NCBI RefSeq assembly: GCF_001590605.1
Contig: NZ_CP014504.1
Location: 3,906,001 to 3,970,000, forward strand
Direction of reading: 5' to 3'
Length of the DNA: 64,000 nt
Source of the DNA: Pedobacter cryoconitis
GTDB lineage: Bacteria > Bacteroidota > Bacteroidia > Sphingobacteriales > Sphingobacteriaceae
How positions within the stretch are numbered: position 1 is the stretch's first letter; each line of letters begins with the position of its first letter. Of this stretch, positions 8,436-17,665 are shown one piece after another. The position numbers and the translations under genes are program-made. Below the pieces are notes generated by a model that saw nothing but the letters and a program-made list of their open reading frames with translations, made no database searches and was not told where the DNA came from.

Positions 8436-9089
8436 TTAGTTAGTATTTGTTTTCTTTTTAAACAGATACACTTTAGATTCTTTGCCCTTAAGTAAACGTT
8501 CCAGGTTTTTCTGGTGTGTAACCAATATCAGGATGCAAACACACATCCCATACAGAACTTCAGACTTAATTGTGGAATGCAGTATAAAAACAATCCCTAA
8601 AGGAAAAGTAAATCCCGCACATATAGAGCTTAGAGATACATATTTTGTAACCAGCAATACGACCACAAAAACAAGAACACAAAGCATAGCAGCCGGGAAG
8701 TTAACTGCTAAAATCATTCCAAAAAGCGTAGCTACTCCCTTACCTCCTCTAAAACCAGCGAAGATTGGGAACAAATGTCCCATCACAGCAGTTACACCCA
8801 GTGCAAGTTCATAGTTAACAAATTGAGAAGAATTATGTGGGCCTGTTACAGATAGCCCTATAAAGTAGGCAAGCTTGGTCGCAGTGTATCCTTTAGCGAT
8901 ATCGATTGTCATTACTGCCATACCAGCCTTTTTACCCAGTACACGGAAAGTATTGGTCGCACCAGCATTTCCACTGCCGTATTCTCTTACGTCAATACCA
9001 TAAAATGCCTGTCCGATCCAAACTGCCGTAGGTATAGACCCGCAGAGATAGGCTAAAATAACCGCAGAAATAGAGTAGATAGATATCAT
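8436..9089 (-). CDS. plsY: acyl-phosphate:glycerol-3-phosphate acyltransferase PlsY
   Basis: A 217-aa multi-spanning inner-membrane enzyme that transfers an acyl group from acyl phosphate to glycerol-3-phosphate, the first step of phospholipid synthesis. Family motifs are visible: GSIPTAVWIGQ near the N-terminus, YGSGNAGATNTFRVLG, and FRGGKGVATLFG for the second and third conserved cytoplasmic loops. Five or so hydrophobic segments are present. It begins 3 nt after the nadC stop, which suggests cotranscription. Confidence 0.95.
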   Translation of the reverse strand: MISIYSISAVILAYLCGSIPTAVWIGQAFYGIDVREYGSGNAGATNTFRVLGKKAGMAVMTIDIAKGYTATKLAYFIGLSVTGPHNSSQFVNYELALGVTAVMGHLFPIFAGFRGGKGVATLFGMILAVNFPAAMLCVLVFVVVLLVTKYVSLSSICAGFTFPLGIVFILHSTIKSEVLYGMCVCILILVTHQKNLERLLKGKESKVYLFKKKTNTN

Positions 9090-9092
9090 ACC

Positions 9093-9935
9093 TTAATAGG
9101 CTTTTAAACTCATGTCTAAACTTTTAACTGAGTGGGTCAATGCGCCCATAGAGATAAAATCCACTCCACACGCTGCATATTCAGTTATATTCTCTTCGGT
9201 AATCCCACCAGACGCTTCTGTTGTAAACTGATGATCAATCAATTTCACAGCCTGTTTAAGGTCAGCAAAGCTGAAATTATCCAGCATAATCCTATTTACC
9301 TTACCTGTATTTAATACCTGGGCCAATTCTTCCAGGTTTCTTACTTCAATTTCTATTTCAAGTTTTTTACCACTATCTGCAAGATACTGATTTGCAGCTG
9401 TAATTGCATTTGAAATTCCACCTGCATAATCTACATGATTATCTTTGATCAGGATCATATCATACAAACCAATCCGGTGATTTACCCCACCACCTATTCT
9501 AACTGCCCATTTCTCCAGATATCTCATACCCGGGGTAGTTTTTCTGGTGTCCAGAATTTTAGTCTGATAAGGTAAAAGTAAATTTACAACATGATTGGTC
9601 TTAGTCGCTATCCCGCTCATTCTCTGCATGCAGTTCAAAACCAGTCTTTCGGCCAGTAAAATAGCATGGGAGCTGCCAGCAACAGTGAAGGCAATATCTC
9701 CATATTTCACAGCATCTCCATCATTTAAAAAAACTTCCGTCTGAAGCGTTGAATCTACTTGATTGAAAATTTCAAGCGCAAGTGCTACGCCGGCAAGTAT
9801 ACCATCCTCTTTAACCAATAGTTTGGCTCTTCCGGTTGTTCCGGCCGGGATGGTAGACATAGAGGTATGATCGCCATCGCCAAGGTCTTCGGCGATCGCA
9901 TTTTCTATAAATAGGTCTATTAATTTCTTATCCAA
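9093..9935 (-). CDS. nadC: nicotinate-nucleotide pyrophosphorylase (carboxylating)
   Basis: A 280-aa quinolinate phosphoribosyltransferase that makes nicotinate mononucleotide in de novo NAD synthesis. Hallmarks are EDLGDGDHTS near residue 15, LDTRKTTPGMRYLEKWAV at about 125, and GGGVNHRIGLYDMILIKDNH at about 148. The C-terminal ASGGITEENI and VDFISMGALTHS belong to the phosphate-binding barrel. It is preceded by DUF4783 and followed by plsY on the same strand. Confidence 0.96.
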   Translation of the reverse strand: MDKKLIDLFIENAIAEDLGDGDHTSMSTIPAGTTGRAKLLVKEDGILAGVALALEIFNQVDSTLQTEVFLNDGDAVKYGDIAFTVAGSSHAILLAERLVLNCMQRMSGIATKTNHVVNLLLPYQTKILDTRKTTPGMRYLEKWAVRIGGGVNHRIGLYDMILIKDNHVDYAGGISNAITAANQYLADSGKKLEIEIEVRNLEELAQVLNTGKVNRIMLDNFSFADLKQAVKLIDHQFTTEASGGITEENITEYAACGVDFISMGALTHSVKSLDMSLKAY

Positions 9936-9983
9936 AACATGTATTTTAGATCAAAAATAGCATTTTTACCTAAATTTGCATTA

Positions 9984-10379
9984 CTATTTATCGGGTTCAA
10001 TTCTTAATTCGGTGATAAAAAAGGTGTTAGCAGTTTTTTTCAGCGTAATTGCCACCCTGAATTTCCCGCTTTTTGTACTCAGGGACAGGATGCCAAACCT
10101 ATAATTAGCATTGGTATTGATCAAATGTACAACAGTTGAATTCACAGGCGCATTCTTAGTGAAAAAATCTCTGAGTATTTGTTCTGCCTGTGCTTTAGTA
10201 TATACATCTTCTTCCTCATTTATAGTCAGCTCCACAGATGGGGAAAAGCTTTTACTGATCTCTTTTGAATTCGCAGACTTGAATAACGTTGATATAGAAT
10301 CAACAATATCTCCTTGAATTAATCCAGGATGGAATAACTGGGTCAAAAAAATCAATGTCGAAAGTATGGGTCTAATCAT
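9984..10379 (-). CDS. DUF4783 family protein
   Basis: A 131-aa protein with an N-terminal signal-like segment (about residues 1-22), matching the Bacteroidota DUF4783 family. The body has an NTF2-like look: a helix with DIVDSISTLFKSAN, then SVELTINEEEDVYTKAQAEQILRDFF and beta strands ending FFITELRIEPDK. It is first in the run DUF4783, nadC, plsY, M48, with 48 nt to nadC. The function is unknown; an envelope location is inferred from the signal. Confidence 0.75.
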   Translation of the reverse strand: MIRPILSTLIFLTQLFHPGLIQGDIVDSISTLFKSANSKEISKSFSPSVELTINEEEDVYTKAQAEQILRDFFTKNAPVNSTVVHLINTNANYRFGILSLSTKSGKFRVAITLKKTANTFFITELRIEPDK

Positions 10380-10546
10380 ATTCTAAAGATAACAATAATT
10401 CCGCACACAAATTATGCCATTATATAAACTGGACCTTGTACAGGAATTCAAGTGATCATATAACCATGAAGAACTGAAACTCCTGTGGTAAAGATCAGAT
10501 CAGTGTATAAATTACAATTAGATGCTTCATCAAAATCAATAAGAGT

Positions 10547-10554
10547 TATATTTG
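10547..10554 (+). promoter_or_regulatory. -7 promoter element for gpmI
   Basis: TATATTTG matches TAnnTTTG exactly and is 39 nt before the gpmI ATG. Confidence 0.55.
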
Positions 10555-10593
10555 TTTGACATTATTTATCAGCGAAATATCAATTCAATTTAA

Positions 10594-12114
10594 ATGAATA
10601 ATAAAAAAGTGATGCTCCTCATTCTTGATGGATGGGGTTACGGAAAACAAGACAACTCAGACGCAGCTTACGCAGCAAATACACCTTTCTTTGATTCTTT
10701 ACTGAAAAACTATCCAAACTCAAAACTGGAAGCATCCGGTGAGGCTGTAGGCCTGCCTGCCGGACAGATGGGGAATTCTGAAGTTGGGCACATGAACCTG
10801 GGTGCAGGAAGAGTCGTTTACCAGGAACTGGGAAGAATTAACAAAGCAATCAGCGATGGCTCTATTCTAACTAATCAGACTTTAGTTGATGCTTTTGATT
10901 ACGCTAAGAAAAATAACAAAGCTGTTCATTTTATCGGACTAGTATCTGATGGTGGTGTGCACGCCCATATCAATCATTTAAAAGGATTATGTGATGCTGC
11001 AAATGATCAGGGACTGAAAGATGTCTTTATTCATGGCTTTTTAGATGGCAGGGATACAGATCCGAATTCAGGCTTGGGCTTCATTAAAGAACTGGATGAC
11101 CACTTAAAAACCTCTACCGGCAAAATAGCCAGTTTAATTGGCCGTTATTATGCGATGGACAGAGATTCCCGCTGGGAACGCGTTAAACAAGCTTATGATG
11201 TCATGACTAAAGGAGTAGGTTTACCTACACAAAATCCTTTAAAAGCTATCGAACAATCTTATGCTGATGGCATTACAGATGAGTTTGTTAAGCCTATCGT
11301 AGTTACTGGAGCAGACCATCAGCCTTTGGCCGTGATCGCTCCCGACGATGTCGTGATCTGCTTCAATTACAGAACAGACCGTGGCAGAGAAATTACTGCT
11401 GCCCTGACTCAAAATGACTATCCTGAATTTGAGATGCACAAATTGCCATTGTACTATGTAACAATGACTACTTATGATGAGAATTTCGAAGGTGTAAAAG
11501 TTATTTTTACTAAAGATGACCTGACAGAAACGCTGGGAGAAATCTTAGAGAAAAATCATAAAAACCAAATCCGTATTGCGGAAACAGAAAAGTATCCTCA
11601 CGTTACTTTCTTTTTCTCTGGCGGCAGAGAACTGCCTTTCGAAAACGAGAAGAGATTAATGGTTCCTTCTCCGAAAGTAGCAACTTATGATCTTAAACCA
11701 GAAATGAGCGCGCAGGGAATTACAGATGCAATTACCAAAGAGCTGGAAACAGGCTGGGCAGATTTCATTTGTCTGAACTTCGCGAACCCAGATATGGTAG
11801 GCCATACAGGTGTATTTGAAGCTGTTATTAAAGCCGTTGAAACTGCAGACCGTTGTGCACAGGAAGTAGTTACTAAGGGCCTTGAAAATGGTTACTCTTT
11901 TATTATTCTCGCAGACCACGGAAATTCAGAATATATGGTAAACAAAGATGGTTCTGTAAATACGGCACATACCACCAACCTGGTTCCTTGTATTTTAGTA
12001 GGTACAGATTATACGGCAATCGCTGATGGTAAATTAGGTGATGTTGCACCTACAATCCTGAAGTTAATGGGAATTGAGAAGCCTGCGATCATGACAGGAA
12101 ATGAATTGATATAA
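10594..12114 (+). CDS. gpmI: 2,3-bisphosphoglycerate-independent phosphoglycerate mutase
   Basis: A 506-aa dimanganese enzyme of the alkaline phosphatase superfamily that interconverts 3- and 2-phosphoglycerate in glycolysis. The N-terminal metal site VMLLILDGWGYG, the nucleophile S62 in GNSEVGHMNLG, the transferase-domain stretch HGFLDGRDTDP and the C-terminal LADHGNSEYM are present. The length is normal. Its stop codon overlaps the start of the next gene (TAATG), which implies translational coupling. Confidence 0.97.
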   Translation: MNNKKVMLLILDGWGYGKQDNSDAAYAANTPFFDSLLKNYPNSKLEASGEAVGLPAGQMGNSEVGHMNLGAGRVVYQELGRINKAISDGSILTNQTLVDAFDYAKKNNKAVHFIGLVSDGGVHAHINHLKGLCDAANDQGLKDVFIHGFLDGRDTDPNSGLGFIKELDDHLKTSTGKIASLIGRYYAMDRDSRWERVKQAYDVMTKGVGLPTQNPLKAIEQSYADGITDEFVKPIVVTGADHQPLAVIAPDDVVICFNYRTDRGREITAALTQNDYPEFEMHKLPLYYVTMTTYDENFEGVKVIFTKDDLTETLGEILEKNHKNQIRIAETEKYPHVTFFFSGGRELPFENEKRLMVPSPKVATYDLKPEMSAQGITDAITKELETGWADFICLNFANPDMVGHTGVFEAVIKAVETADRCAQEVVTKGLENGYSFIILADHGNSEYMVNKDGSVNTAHTTNLVPCILVGTDYTAIADGKLGDVAPTILKLMGIEKPAIMTGNELI

Positions 12115-12644
12115 TGAAGAAACTGTCATTCCTTTCTTTAAGCATTTTAGTTTTTGTGGCCTGTACTTCTACAGCGCCCAAAAACCAGCATGCGCCTTTG
12201 ACTTATTTTGATCTGAAGGATTATATAGCGACAGAGGCTAAACGTTTAACGGCATTAAATCCTGAGATTGATAAAACCGTTATTGTGAATAAAGCTTCGG
12301 AGCGTAAAAAACTGAAGATTGCAGACTGGTCAAAAGAATTGTCCTCTTTTTCTGATGCTGACATCAATAAATCTGCCTGGCAGGGACTGTTTACGGCAGA
12401 AAAAGCTAAAGATTCAGAAACCTATCTTTCTAACGATGAAAAGGTACCTGTTAAATCACTTATTGTAAACTATAGAAACGGTAAGATTCACGGCATAAAG
12501 CTGCTGATCAGCAATACCAATTCACTGTATACTTCAAATGATACACTTTCTTATTTTCCTGATAGCTTATATGAGGTGAAGAAAACGCAGAACATTAAGT
12601 TACTGAATGGAAAAAGTTATGCGATTACAGGAAGATTCAATTAA
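12114..12644 (+). CDS. small lipoprotein of unknown function
   Basis: A 176-aa protein with a signal peptide and a lipobox (LVFVACTS, Cys about 17). No family is recognised. It is rich in Lys and Ser and predicted mainly soluble after the lipid anchor. The start overlaps the gpmI stop by one base, so both are on one transcript, ended by the perfect bidirectional terminator at 12661. Its link to glycolysis is only positional. Confidence 0.8.
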   Translation: MKKLSFLSLSILVFVACTSTAPKNQHAPLTYFDLKDYIATEAKRLTALNPEIDKTVIVNKASERKKLKIADWSKELSSFSDADINKSAWQGLFTAEKAKDSETYLSNDEKVPVKSLIVNYRNGKIHGIKLLISNTNSLYTSNDTLSYFPDSLYEVKKTQNIKLLNGKSYAITGRFN

Positions 12645-12660
12645 AAATCATTGACCTTTA

Positions 12661-12724
12661 AAATAAGTTATCAATAAAAAAAGCCAGAGCGTATACTCTG
12701 GCTTTTTTTATTGATAACTTATTT
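12661..12724. terminator. perfect 29-bp bidirectional terminator
   Basis: Arms 12661-12689 and 12696-12724 are fully complementary around a CGTATA loop. The GC core AGCCAGAG/CTCTGGCT is flanked by A7 and T7, so the hairpin can stop transcription on both strands between the convergent lipoprotein and TPR genes. Confidence 0.95.
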
Positions 12725-12729
12725 GTGTT

Positions 12730-13359
12730 TTATTTCAAACTTGCCACCTGTGCTTTCACATAGTCTATCAAAGAAATGATATCCTTACGCAAAGGCTGAA
12801 CAGTTAACACTTTTTGAAAATCTGCAACTGAATTGTTAAATAAAACAATACAAGCATCTTTATCTACGCGTTTCTTGATTTTATAAGATTTATAAATTGC
12901 ATAATCTTTATAAGCTAAACCTCTGTTCTGCAACAATTGGGTATCTTCTTCTCCGTTGATCTCAATTGCTTTAGTGAAGTCTTTAATCGCCGACTGGTAA
13001 AATGTATCACGCATCTGGTTCAAAGATTCCTTAGGATCATTTGCAACATTCTGTCTGGCTTTACCCCGATAGTAATAAGCTGAATAATCAGAAGGTTTTA
13101 CCGTAATAAGTCTGCTATAGGTTTCAATAGAACTCTCAAAATTACCACATTGAAAATAAGAATACCCAAGCATCTTTAGTACGCTTGGATTATTTGGAGT
13201 TTTAGAATCGGCTTTTTCTAACTGAGCAACAGCTCCTTTATAATCACCTTTCATCATTGCCTGCATTCCTAATTTATCGTAACTTCCGCTTTGAGCGAAA
13301 GCGGCATTGGCAGAAACAACCAAAAATAGTATAAGCGCTTTTTTAATGTAGTTCATCAA
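12730..13359 (-). CDS. tetratricopeptide repeat protein, secreted
   Basis: A 209-aa protein with a signal peptide (about 1-22, ending AFAQ) and at least three TPR-type helical repeats. These run from about 28 (YDKLGMQAMMKGDYKGAVAQL), through GYSYFQCGNFESSIETYSRL, to AYKDYAIYKSYKI. TPR domains carry protein-protein contacts, here in the periplasm. It is a single gene ended by the shared terminator. The partner is unknown. Confidence 0.88.
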   Translation of the reverse strand: MMNYIKKALILFLVVSANAAFAQSGSYDKLGMQAMMKGDYKGAVAQLEKADSKTPNNPSVLKMLGYSYFQCGNFESSIETYSRLITVKPSDYSAYYYRGKARQNVANDPKESLNQMRDTFYQSAIKDFTKAIEINGEEDTQLLQNRGLAYKDYAIYKSYKIKKRVDKDACIVLFNNSVADFQKVLTVQPLRKDIISLIDYVKAQVASLK

Positions 13360-13633
13360 ATTTTATTTAATAAAGAATAAAGATATAAAATGATAGGTAT
13401 TATGTACCCATAATTTACATATCATTTATTGATATTTAAAGGGTAAACGTTGAAAAAAGGAAAATATGATACATCAGTCAAATAATTTTACATATTCTGA
13501 CTTTTTAACAGATAAAAACCGATATTCAATCTTTGGCACAGGAGTTGAAATTATACCCACCAATATATAATTATAATTTTCATAAGCGGCAGACTGTCAC
13601 ATTGTCGTTTTTTTATTCTAGAAAGGCCTATTA

Positions 13634-16108
13634 ATGAGTATAAAAGATCAGTTTGATTTTGGCAATGCACTACCCATCATAAATGAAGATACGGAATTTT
13701 TCCCTTTAATGTCCCAACAGGATGAAGATGAGATGAATAACGAAGAAACACCTGAGATACTTGCCATACTTCCATTGAGAAATACGGTATTATTTCCTGG
13801 AGTTGTCATCCCAATTACCGTTGGAAGAGACAAGTCTATAAAACTGATAAAAGAAGCCTATAAAGGTGACAAAATTATTGGTGTGGTTTCCCAGCTTGAT
13901 GTATCCATTGAAGATCCAACCTTTGAGCAGTTAAATAAAGTCGGTACTGTAGCACACATCATTAAGATGCTGCAGATGCCTGATGGTAACACGACTGTAA
14001 TTATCCAGGGAAAACAACGCTTCCGATTAATTGAAGAGGTACAGTCTGAGCCCTATATTAAAGTTACTATCAGTAAATTTAATGAGGCAAAGCATAAAAA
14101 AGATAAAGAATTTAAAGCACTGGTAGCTTCTATCAGAGAGATGTCTTCACAGATTATTCAGCTTTCACCAAATATTCCAAGTGAAGCCGCAATGGCCCTG
14201 AAGAATATTGAAAGCACTTCATTCCTGATCAATTTCATCTCTTCTAATATGAATGCAGATGTCAAAGACAAGCAGAAAATGCTTGAAATGGACAATCTGA
14301 GAGCAAGAGCTTTAATGGTTATGGAACTATTGACACTAGAACTGCAGATGCTGGAATTAAAAAACCAGATTCAATCTAAAGTCCGTGTTGATTTAGATAA
14401 ACAGCAAAGAGATTACTTCTTAAACCAGCAGCTGAAAACAATTCAGGAAGAATTGGGAGGAAACTCTTCAGACCTGGAATACGAAGCACTTGAAGTCCGT
14501 GCAAAGAAGAAAAAATGGTCAGTACAAGTGAAAGACCATTTTGGTAAAGAACTGGAAAAGCTGGGAAGAATGAATCCTGCTGCTCCTGATTACTCTGTAC
14601 AGATCAATTACCTTGAATTATTGCTTGATTTACCATGGAATGATTTCACTAAAGATAATTTCGATCTTAAGCGTGCACAAAGAGTATTAGACAAAGATCA
14701 CTTCGGACTGGAGAAAGTAAAACAGCGTATCATTGAATATTTAGCGGTATTAAAGCTAAAACGTGATATGAAAGCGCCAATCATCTGTTTGGTAGGCCCT
14801 CCGGGAGTTGGTAAAACTTCATTGGGTAAATCAATTGCCAAAGCACTGAACCGTAAATATGTCCGTATGGCATTAGGTGGTATCAGAGATGAAGCTGAAA
14901 TCCGCGGACATAGAAAAACTTATATAGGTGCTATGCCAGGCCGTATTATTCAGTCTATCAAAAAAGCAGGTGCCGCTAACCCGGTATTTGTATTGGATGA
15001 GATTGATAAAGTTGGTTCTGATTTCAGAGGAGATCCTTCTTCTGCCCTGCTTGAAGTATTGGATCCTGAACAAAACAGCGCATTCAATGATCACTATGTT
15101 GAAACAGACTACGATTTATCCAATGTATTGTTCATCGCTACAGCGAACTCACTGAGTAACATTCAACCAGCTTTGCTGGACCGTATGGAAATCATTGAGG
15201 TGAACGGCTATACAATTGAAGAAAAAATAGAAATCGCCAAAAAGTATCTTTTACCAAAACAAAAAGAACAGCATGGTATTAAAACAAAAGATATTGTTCT
15301 AAAACCAAGTTTGATTGAAAAGGTAATCGAAGATTATACACGTGAATCGGGCGTTCGTGGTTTAGAGAAAAAGATTGGTTCACTGGTTCGTGGCGTGGCC
15401 ACTAAAATTGCCATGGAAGAAACTTATGAAGTTACTTTAAGCCTGGAAGACGTGGAACGTATTTTAGGCGCTCCTATCTATGACAAAGATTTATACGAGG
15501 GTAATGAGGTTGCTGGTGTAGTTACCGGACTGGCCTGGACACAAGTAGGTGGTGACATTCTGTTTATAGAAGCAAGTCTCAGCCCTGGAAAAGGGAAATT
15601 AACTTTAACAGGTAACCTGGGTGATGTCATGAAAGAATCGGCTGTTATCGCGCTGGCCTACCTTAGAGCACATGCTTCATTATTTGGCATAGACAATCAG
15701 CTGTTTGATCTTTGGGATATCCATGTACATGTTCCTGCCGGAGCAACCCCTAAAGATGGCCCTTCAGCAGGTATTACAATGCTGACTGCATTGACTTCAG
15801 CATTTACACAACGTAAAGTGAAATCTAATTTAGCCATGACCGGTGAAATTACCCTTCGTGGTAAAGTCTTGCCAGTTGGCGGAATTAAAGAAAAGATCCT
15901 TGCAGCAAAAAGAGCAAATATCAAAGACATTATCTTATGTAAATCTAACCGTAAAGATATTCTGGAAATTAAAGAAAGCTATATCAAGGACCTTAATTTT
16001 CACTATGTGTCTGAAATGAAAGAAGTAATTGAACTGGCGCTGATGAAAGATCAGATAAAAGATCCCCAGGATCTGACCATCAAAGTCAAACCATTAGCTG
16101 CAAACTAA
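13634..16108 (+). CDS. lon: ATP-dependent protease Lon
   Basis: An 824-aa cytoplasmic AAA+ serine protease. The N-terminal LAN substrate domain begins near residue 45 ([16 protein letters not shown]). The AAA+ domain has Walker [10 protein letters not shown] and the region [14 protein letters not shown]. The C-terminal protease domain has the catalytic Ser in [11 protein letters not shown] and the catalytic Lys in [13 protein letters not shown]. The length fits LonA. A 274-nt upstream region has no other gene and no clear TAnnTTTG box. Confidence 0.97.
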   Translation: MSIKDQFDFGNALPIINEDTEFFPLMSQQDEDEMNNEETPEILAILPLRNTVLFPGVVIPITVGRDKSIKLIKEAYKGDKIIGVVSQLDVSIEDPTFEQLNKVGTVAHIIKMLQMPDGNTTVIIQGKQRFRLIEEVQSEPYIKVTISKFNEAKHKKDKEFKALVASIREMSSQIIQLSPNIPSEAAMALKNIESTSFLINFISSNMNADVKDKQKMLEMDNLRARALMVMELLTLELQMLELKNQIQSKVRVDLDKQQRDYFLNQQLKTIQEELGGNSSDLEYEALEVRAKKKKWSVQVKDHFGKELEKLGRMNPAAPDYSVQINYLELLLDLPWNDFTKDNFDLKRAQRVLDKDHFGLEKVKQRIIEYLAVLKLKRDMKAPIICLVGPPGVGKTSLGKSIAKALNRKYVRMALGGIRDEAEIRGHRKTYIGAMPGRIIQSIKKAGAANPVFVLDEIDKVGSDFRGDPSSALLEVLDPEQNSAFNDHYVETDYDLSNVLFIATANSLSNIQPALLDRMEIIEVNGYTIEEKIEIAKKYLLPKQKEQHGIKTKDIVLKPSLIEKVIEDYTRESGVRGLEKKIGSLVRGVATKIAMEETYEVTLSLEDVERILGAPIYDKDLYEGNEVAGVVTGLAWTQVGGDILFIEASLSPGKGKLTLTGNLGDVMKESAVIALAYLRAHASLFGIDNQLFDLWDIHVHVPAGATPKDGPSAGITMLTALTSAFTQRKVKSNLAMTGEITLRGKVLPVGGIKEKILAAKRANIKDIILCKSNRKDILEIKESYIKDLNFHYVSEMKEVIELALMKDQIKDPQDLTIKVKPLAAN

Positions 16109-16138
16109 TTGCGCAGATAAATTTTAACTCTTATATTT

Positions 16139-16170
16139 AAAGCTCCGGAATAACCGGGGCTTTATTTTTT
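16139..16170 (+). terminator. intrinsic terminator after lon
   Basis: AAAGCTCCGG pairs with CCGGGGCTTT (one T-G pair) around AATAA, followed by ATTTTTT. It ends just before the lpxR-like gene. Confidence 0.85.
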
Positions 16171-16180
16171 TATAATTCAC

Positions 16181-17134
16181 ATGAAGTATACCGGATATTC
16201 AATCCTATTCATTCTCCTGTTCTGCTCTTCCTTTGCTTATTCACAATCCTTTAAAAATGAGGTTGGTTTCAAAAGTGACAACGATTCTTATCTGGGTCAG
16301 GGCTCCGACCGTTATTACACGAACGGACTGTTCCTGTACTTTCGTCATGCTGCAGACCAGTCGAAACTAAAGGCCGGACTGGAAAAGAAAACTTACGAAA
16401 TCAGCGTTGGACAAATGATGTTTAACCCTTATTCAGGATATGCGCCGGATCCTGCGGCACAAGATCGTCCTTTTGCAGGATACCTATATATAGGTGGTAC
16501 AATGAACTGGTTTTATAGTGATGAAAGTATCATCACTGCAAGCGCACAGATCGGAACTACCGGAAAGAATTCTCTGGGTGAAGCTGGTCAGAAATTATTG
16601 CATAAAACATTCGGCTTCTATGACGTAGGCGGATGGGATTACCAGATTAAAAATGAACTGGCCATTAACCTTTCTGCACAGTACACCAAATTACTGACAC
16701 GTACAGCAGGTAACGCCGTTGAGTTATCCTTTGAAGGTTATGCAAATCTGGGAACAACTTTTAGTGGTGCAGGTGCAGGGTTGCTTTTCAGAACAGGTAA
16801 CCTGAATCAGTTATTTAACTCCGCTTATACCCATGCAGCTATCGGCAATAATGCTAAAACTAAATCACTGGTCAAAAGAGAAATGTTTTTCTACGCTAAA
16901 CCGCAGTTAAATGTGGTGGCTTATGATGCAACTATTGAAGGAAGTATATTTAACAACAACAGTCCGGTAACATTTAGCCAGAAACCTATTGTATTTGCGC
17001 AGCAATTGGGAATCGATTACAGTGTAGATCGTTTTACTGCAGATTTTGGAGTGATATTTAAAACGAAAGAAGTTAAAAGCATTGCGAGAGCACATCAGTG
17101 GGGATCAGCTACCGTAGCTTACAGATTTAAGTAG
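16181..17134 (+). CDS. lipid A deacylase LpxR family outer-membrane protein
   Basis: A 317-aa beta-barrel protein with a signal peptide (about 1-22, AYSQ). It matches the LpxR (DUF2219) family, which removes the 3'-acyloxyacyl chain of lipid A in the outer membrane. Visible hallmarks are N34-D35 in KSDNDSYLG, the motif DRYYTNG with T47, QDRPFAGYLY at about 94, and H141 followed by GWDYQIKNE. These correspond to the conserved catalytic stretches of LpxR. The C-terminus ends in an aromatic-alternating strand (TVAYRFK), normal for a barrel. Calcium-dependent deacylation of this organism's lipid A is inferred. Confidence 0.85.
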   Translation: MKYTGYSILFILLFCSSFAYSQSFKNEVGFKSDNDSYLGQGSDRYYTNGLFLYFRHAADQSKLKAGLEKKTYEISVGQMMFNPYSGYAPDPAAQDRPFAGYLYIGGTMNWFYSDESIITASAQIGTTGKNSLGEAGQKLLHKTFGFYDVGGWDYQIKNELAINLSAQYTKLLTRTAGNAVELSFEGYANLGTTFSGAGAGLLFRTGNLNQLFNSAYTHAAIGNNAKTKSLVKREMFFYAKPQLNVVAYDATIEGSIFNNNSPVTFSQKPIVFAQQLGIDYSVDRFTADFGVIFKTKEVKSIARAHQWGSATVAYRFK

Positions 17135-17172
17135 GTCATGCCTTATTCAATCGGCTAACTAACGTAAATTAA

Positions 17173-17595
17173 TTAATTGAGCCAGGCATCCATACCTGGC
17201 TTTTTTCTGTTCTCTTTTTTTACTGCAATTGATTTTTTGTCACTTTTCCTTCTCAGGATCACGCTTTTCGGCGTGTGCGTCGGTTTCCTTTTCTTGTCTA
17301 CATGAAGGCCGGTTTTCAGTAAAGCCATCAATTTAATAATACTTTGTTCCTTATTTACAAGCTGACTTCTGTCTTCCTGAGAAACTACATGAAGATTACC
17401 TTCCGTGTCCATCCGGTTTGCAAGGCGCTCTGCAAGCAATAGTTTCTCTGCAGTGGTGAAAAATTCTGCCGACTCCACATGAAGGATCACTTCTACTTTA
17501 CTGGAAACCTTGTTGACGTTCTGCCCACCTTTGCCTCCACTCCTGGAAGTTTTAAAGGTCAGCGATTTAACGAGTTCTTTTCTATCTTTATACAT
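17173..17595 (-). CDS. arfB: peptidyl-tRNA hydrolase ArfB-like (class I release factor GGQ domain)
   Basis: A 140-aa protein from the ATG at 17593-17595. A longer open frame goes up to 17661, but the extra 22 residues are not family-like and would cover the cmk promoter. The catalytic GGQ is in SGGKGGQNVNKVSSKVEV near residue 25. The basic C-terminal tail (KKRKPTHTPKS, KKSIAVKKENRKK) fits ArfB, which enters the empty mRNA channel of stalled ribosomes and hydrolyses peptidyl-tRNA. The last codons overlap the terminator of the convergent lpxR-like gene. It is divergent from cmk. Confidence 0.9.
   Translation of the reverse strand: MYKDRKELVKSLTFKTSRSGGKGGQNVNKVSSKVEVILHVESAEFFTTAEKLLLAERLANRMDTEGNLHVVSQEDRSQLVNKEQSIIKLMALLKTGLHVDKKRKPTHTPKSVILRRKSDKKSIAVKKENRKKPGMDAWLN
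17180..17206 (+). terminator. terminator of the lpxR-like gene, inside the arfB 3' end
   Basis: AGCCAGG pairs with CCTGGCT around CATCCATA, followed by T residues on the plus strand. The whole structure lies within the last codons of arfB. Confidence 0.8.
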
Positions 17596-17650
17596 AAGCG
17601 CAAAAATAATTCTTTTTCTGTAATAGTATTTTAAAAAACCCTCAAAACAG

Positions 17651-17658
17651 TATATTTG
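17651..17658 (+). promoter_or_regulatory. -7 promoter element for cmk (predicted leaderless)
   Basis: TATATTTG matches TAnnTTTG and ends 7 nt before the cmk ATG, so transcription should start at or within a few bases of the start codon. Confidence 0.6.
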
Positions 17659-17665
17659 CAACTAT

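Noticed and set aside
13360-13633. Possible heat-shock element upstream of lon
   Set aside because: I found no CIRCE-type inverted repeat and no exact TAnnTTTG box, so no regulatory call can be supported.
17596-17661. N-terminal extension of arfB
   Set aside because: The extra 22 residues are not family-like and would overlap the cmk promoter; the internal ATG gives the normal length.
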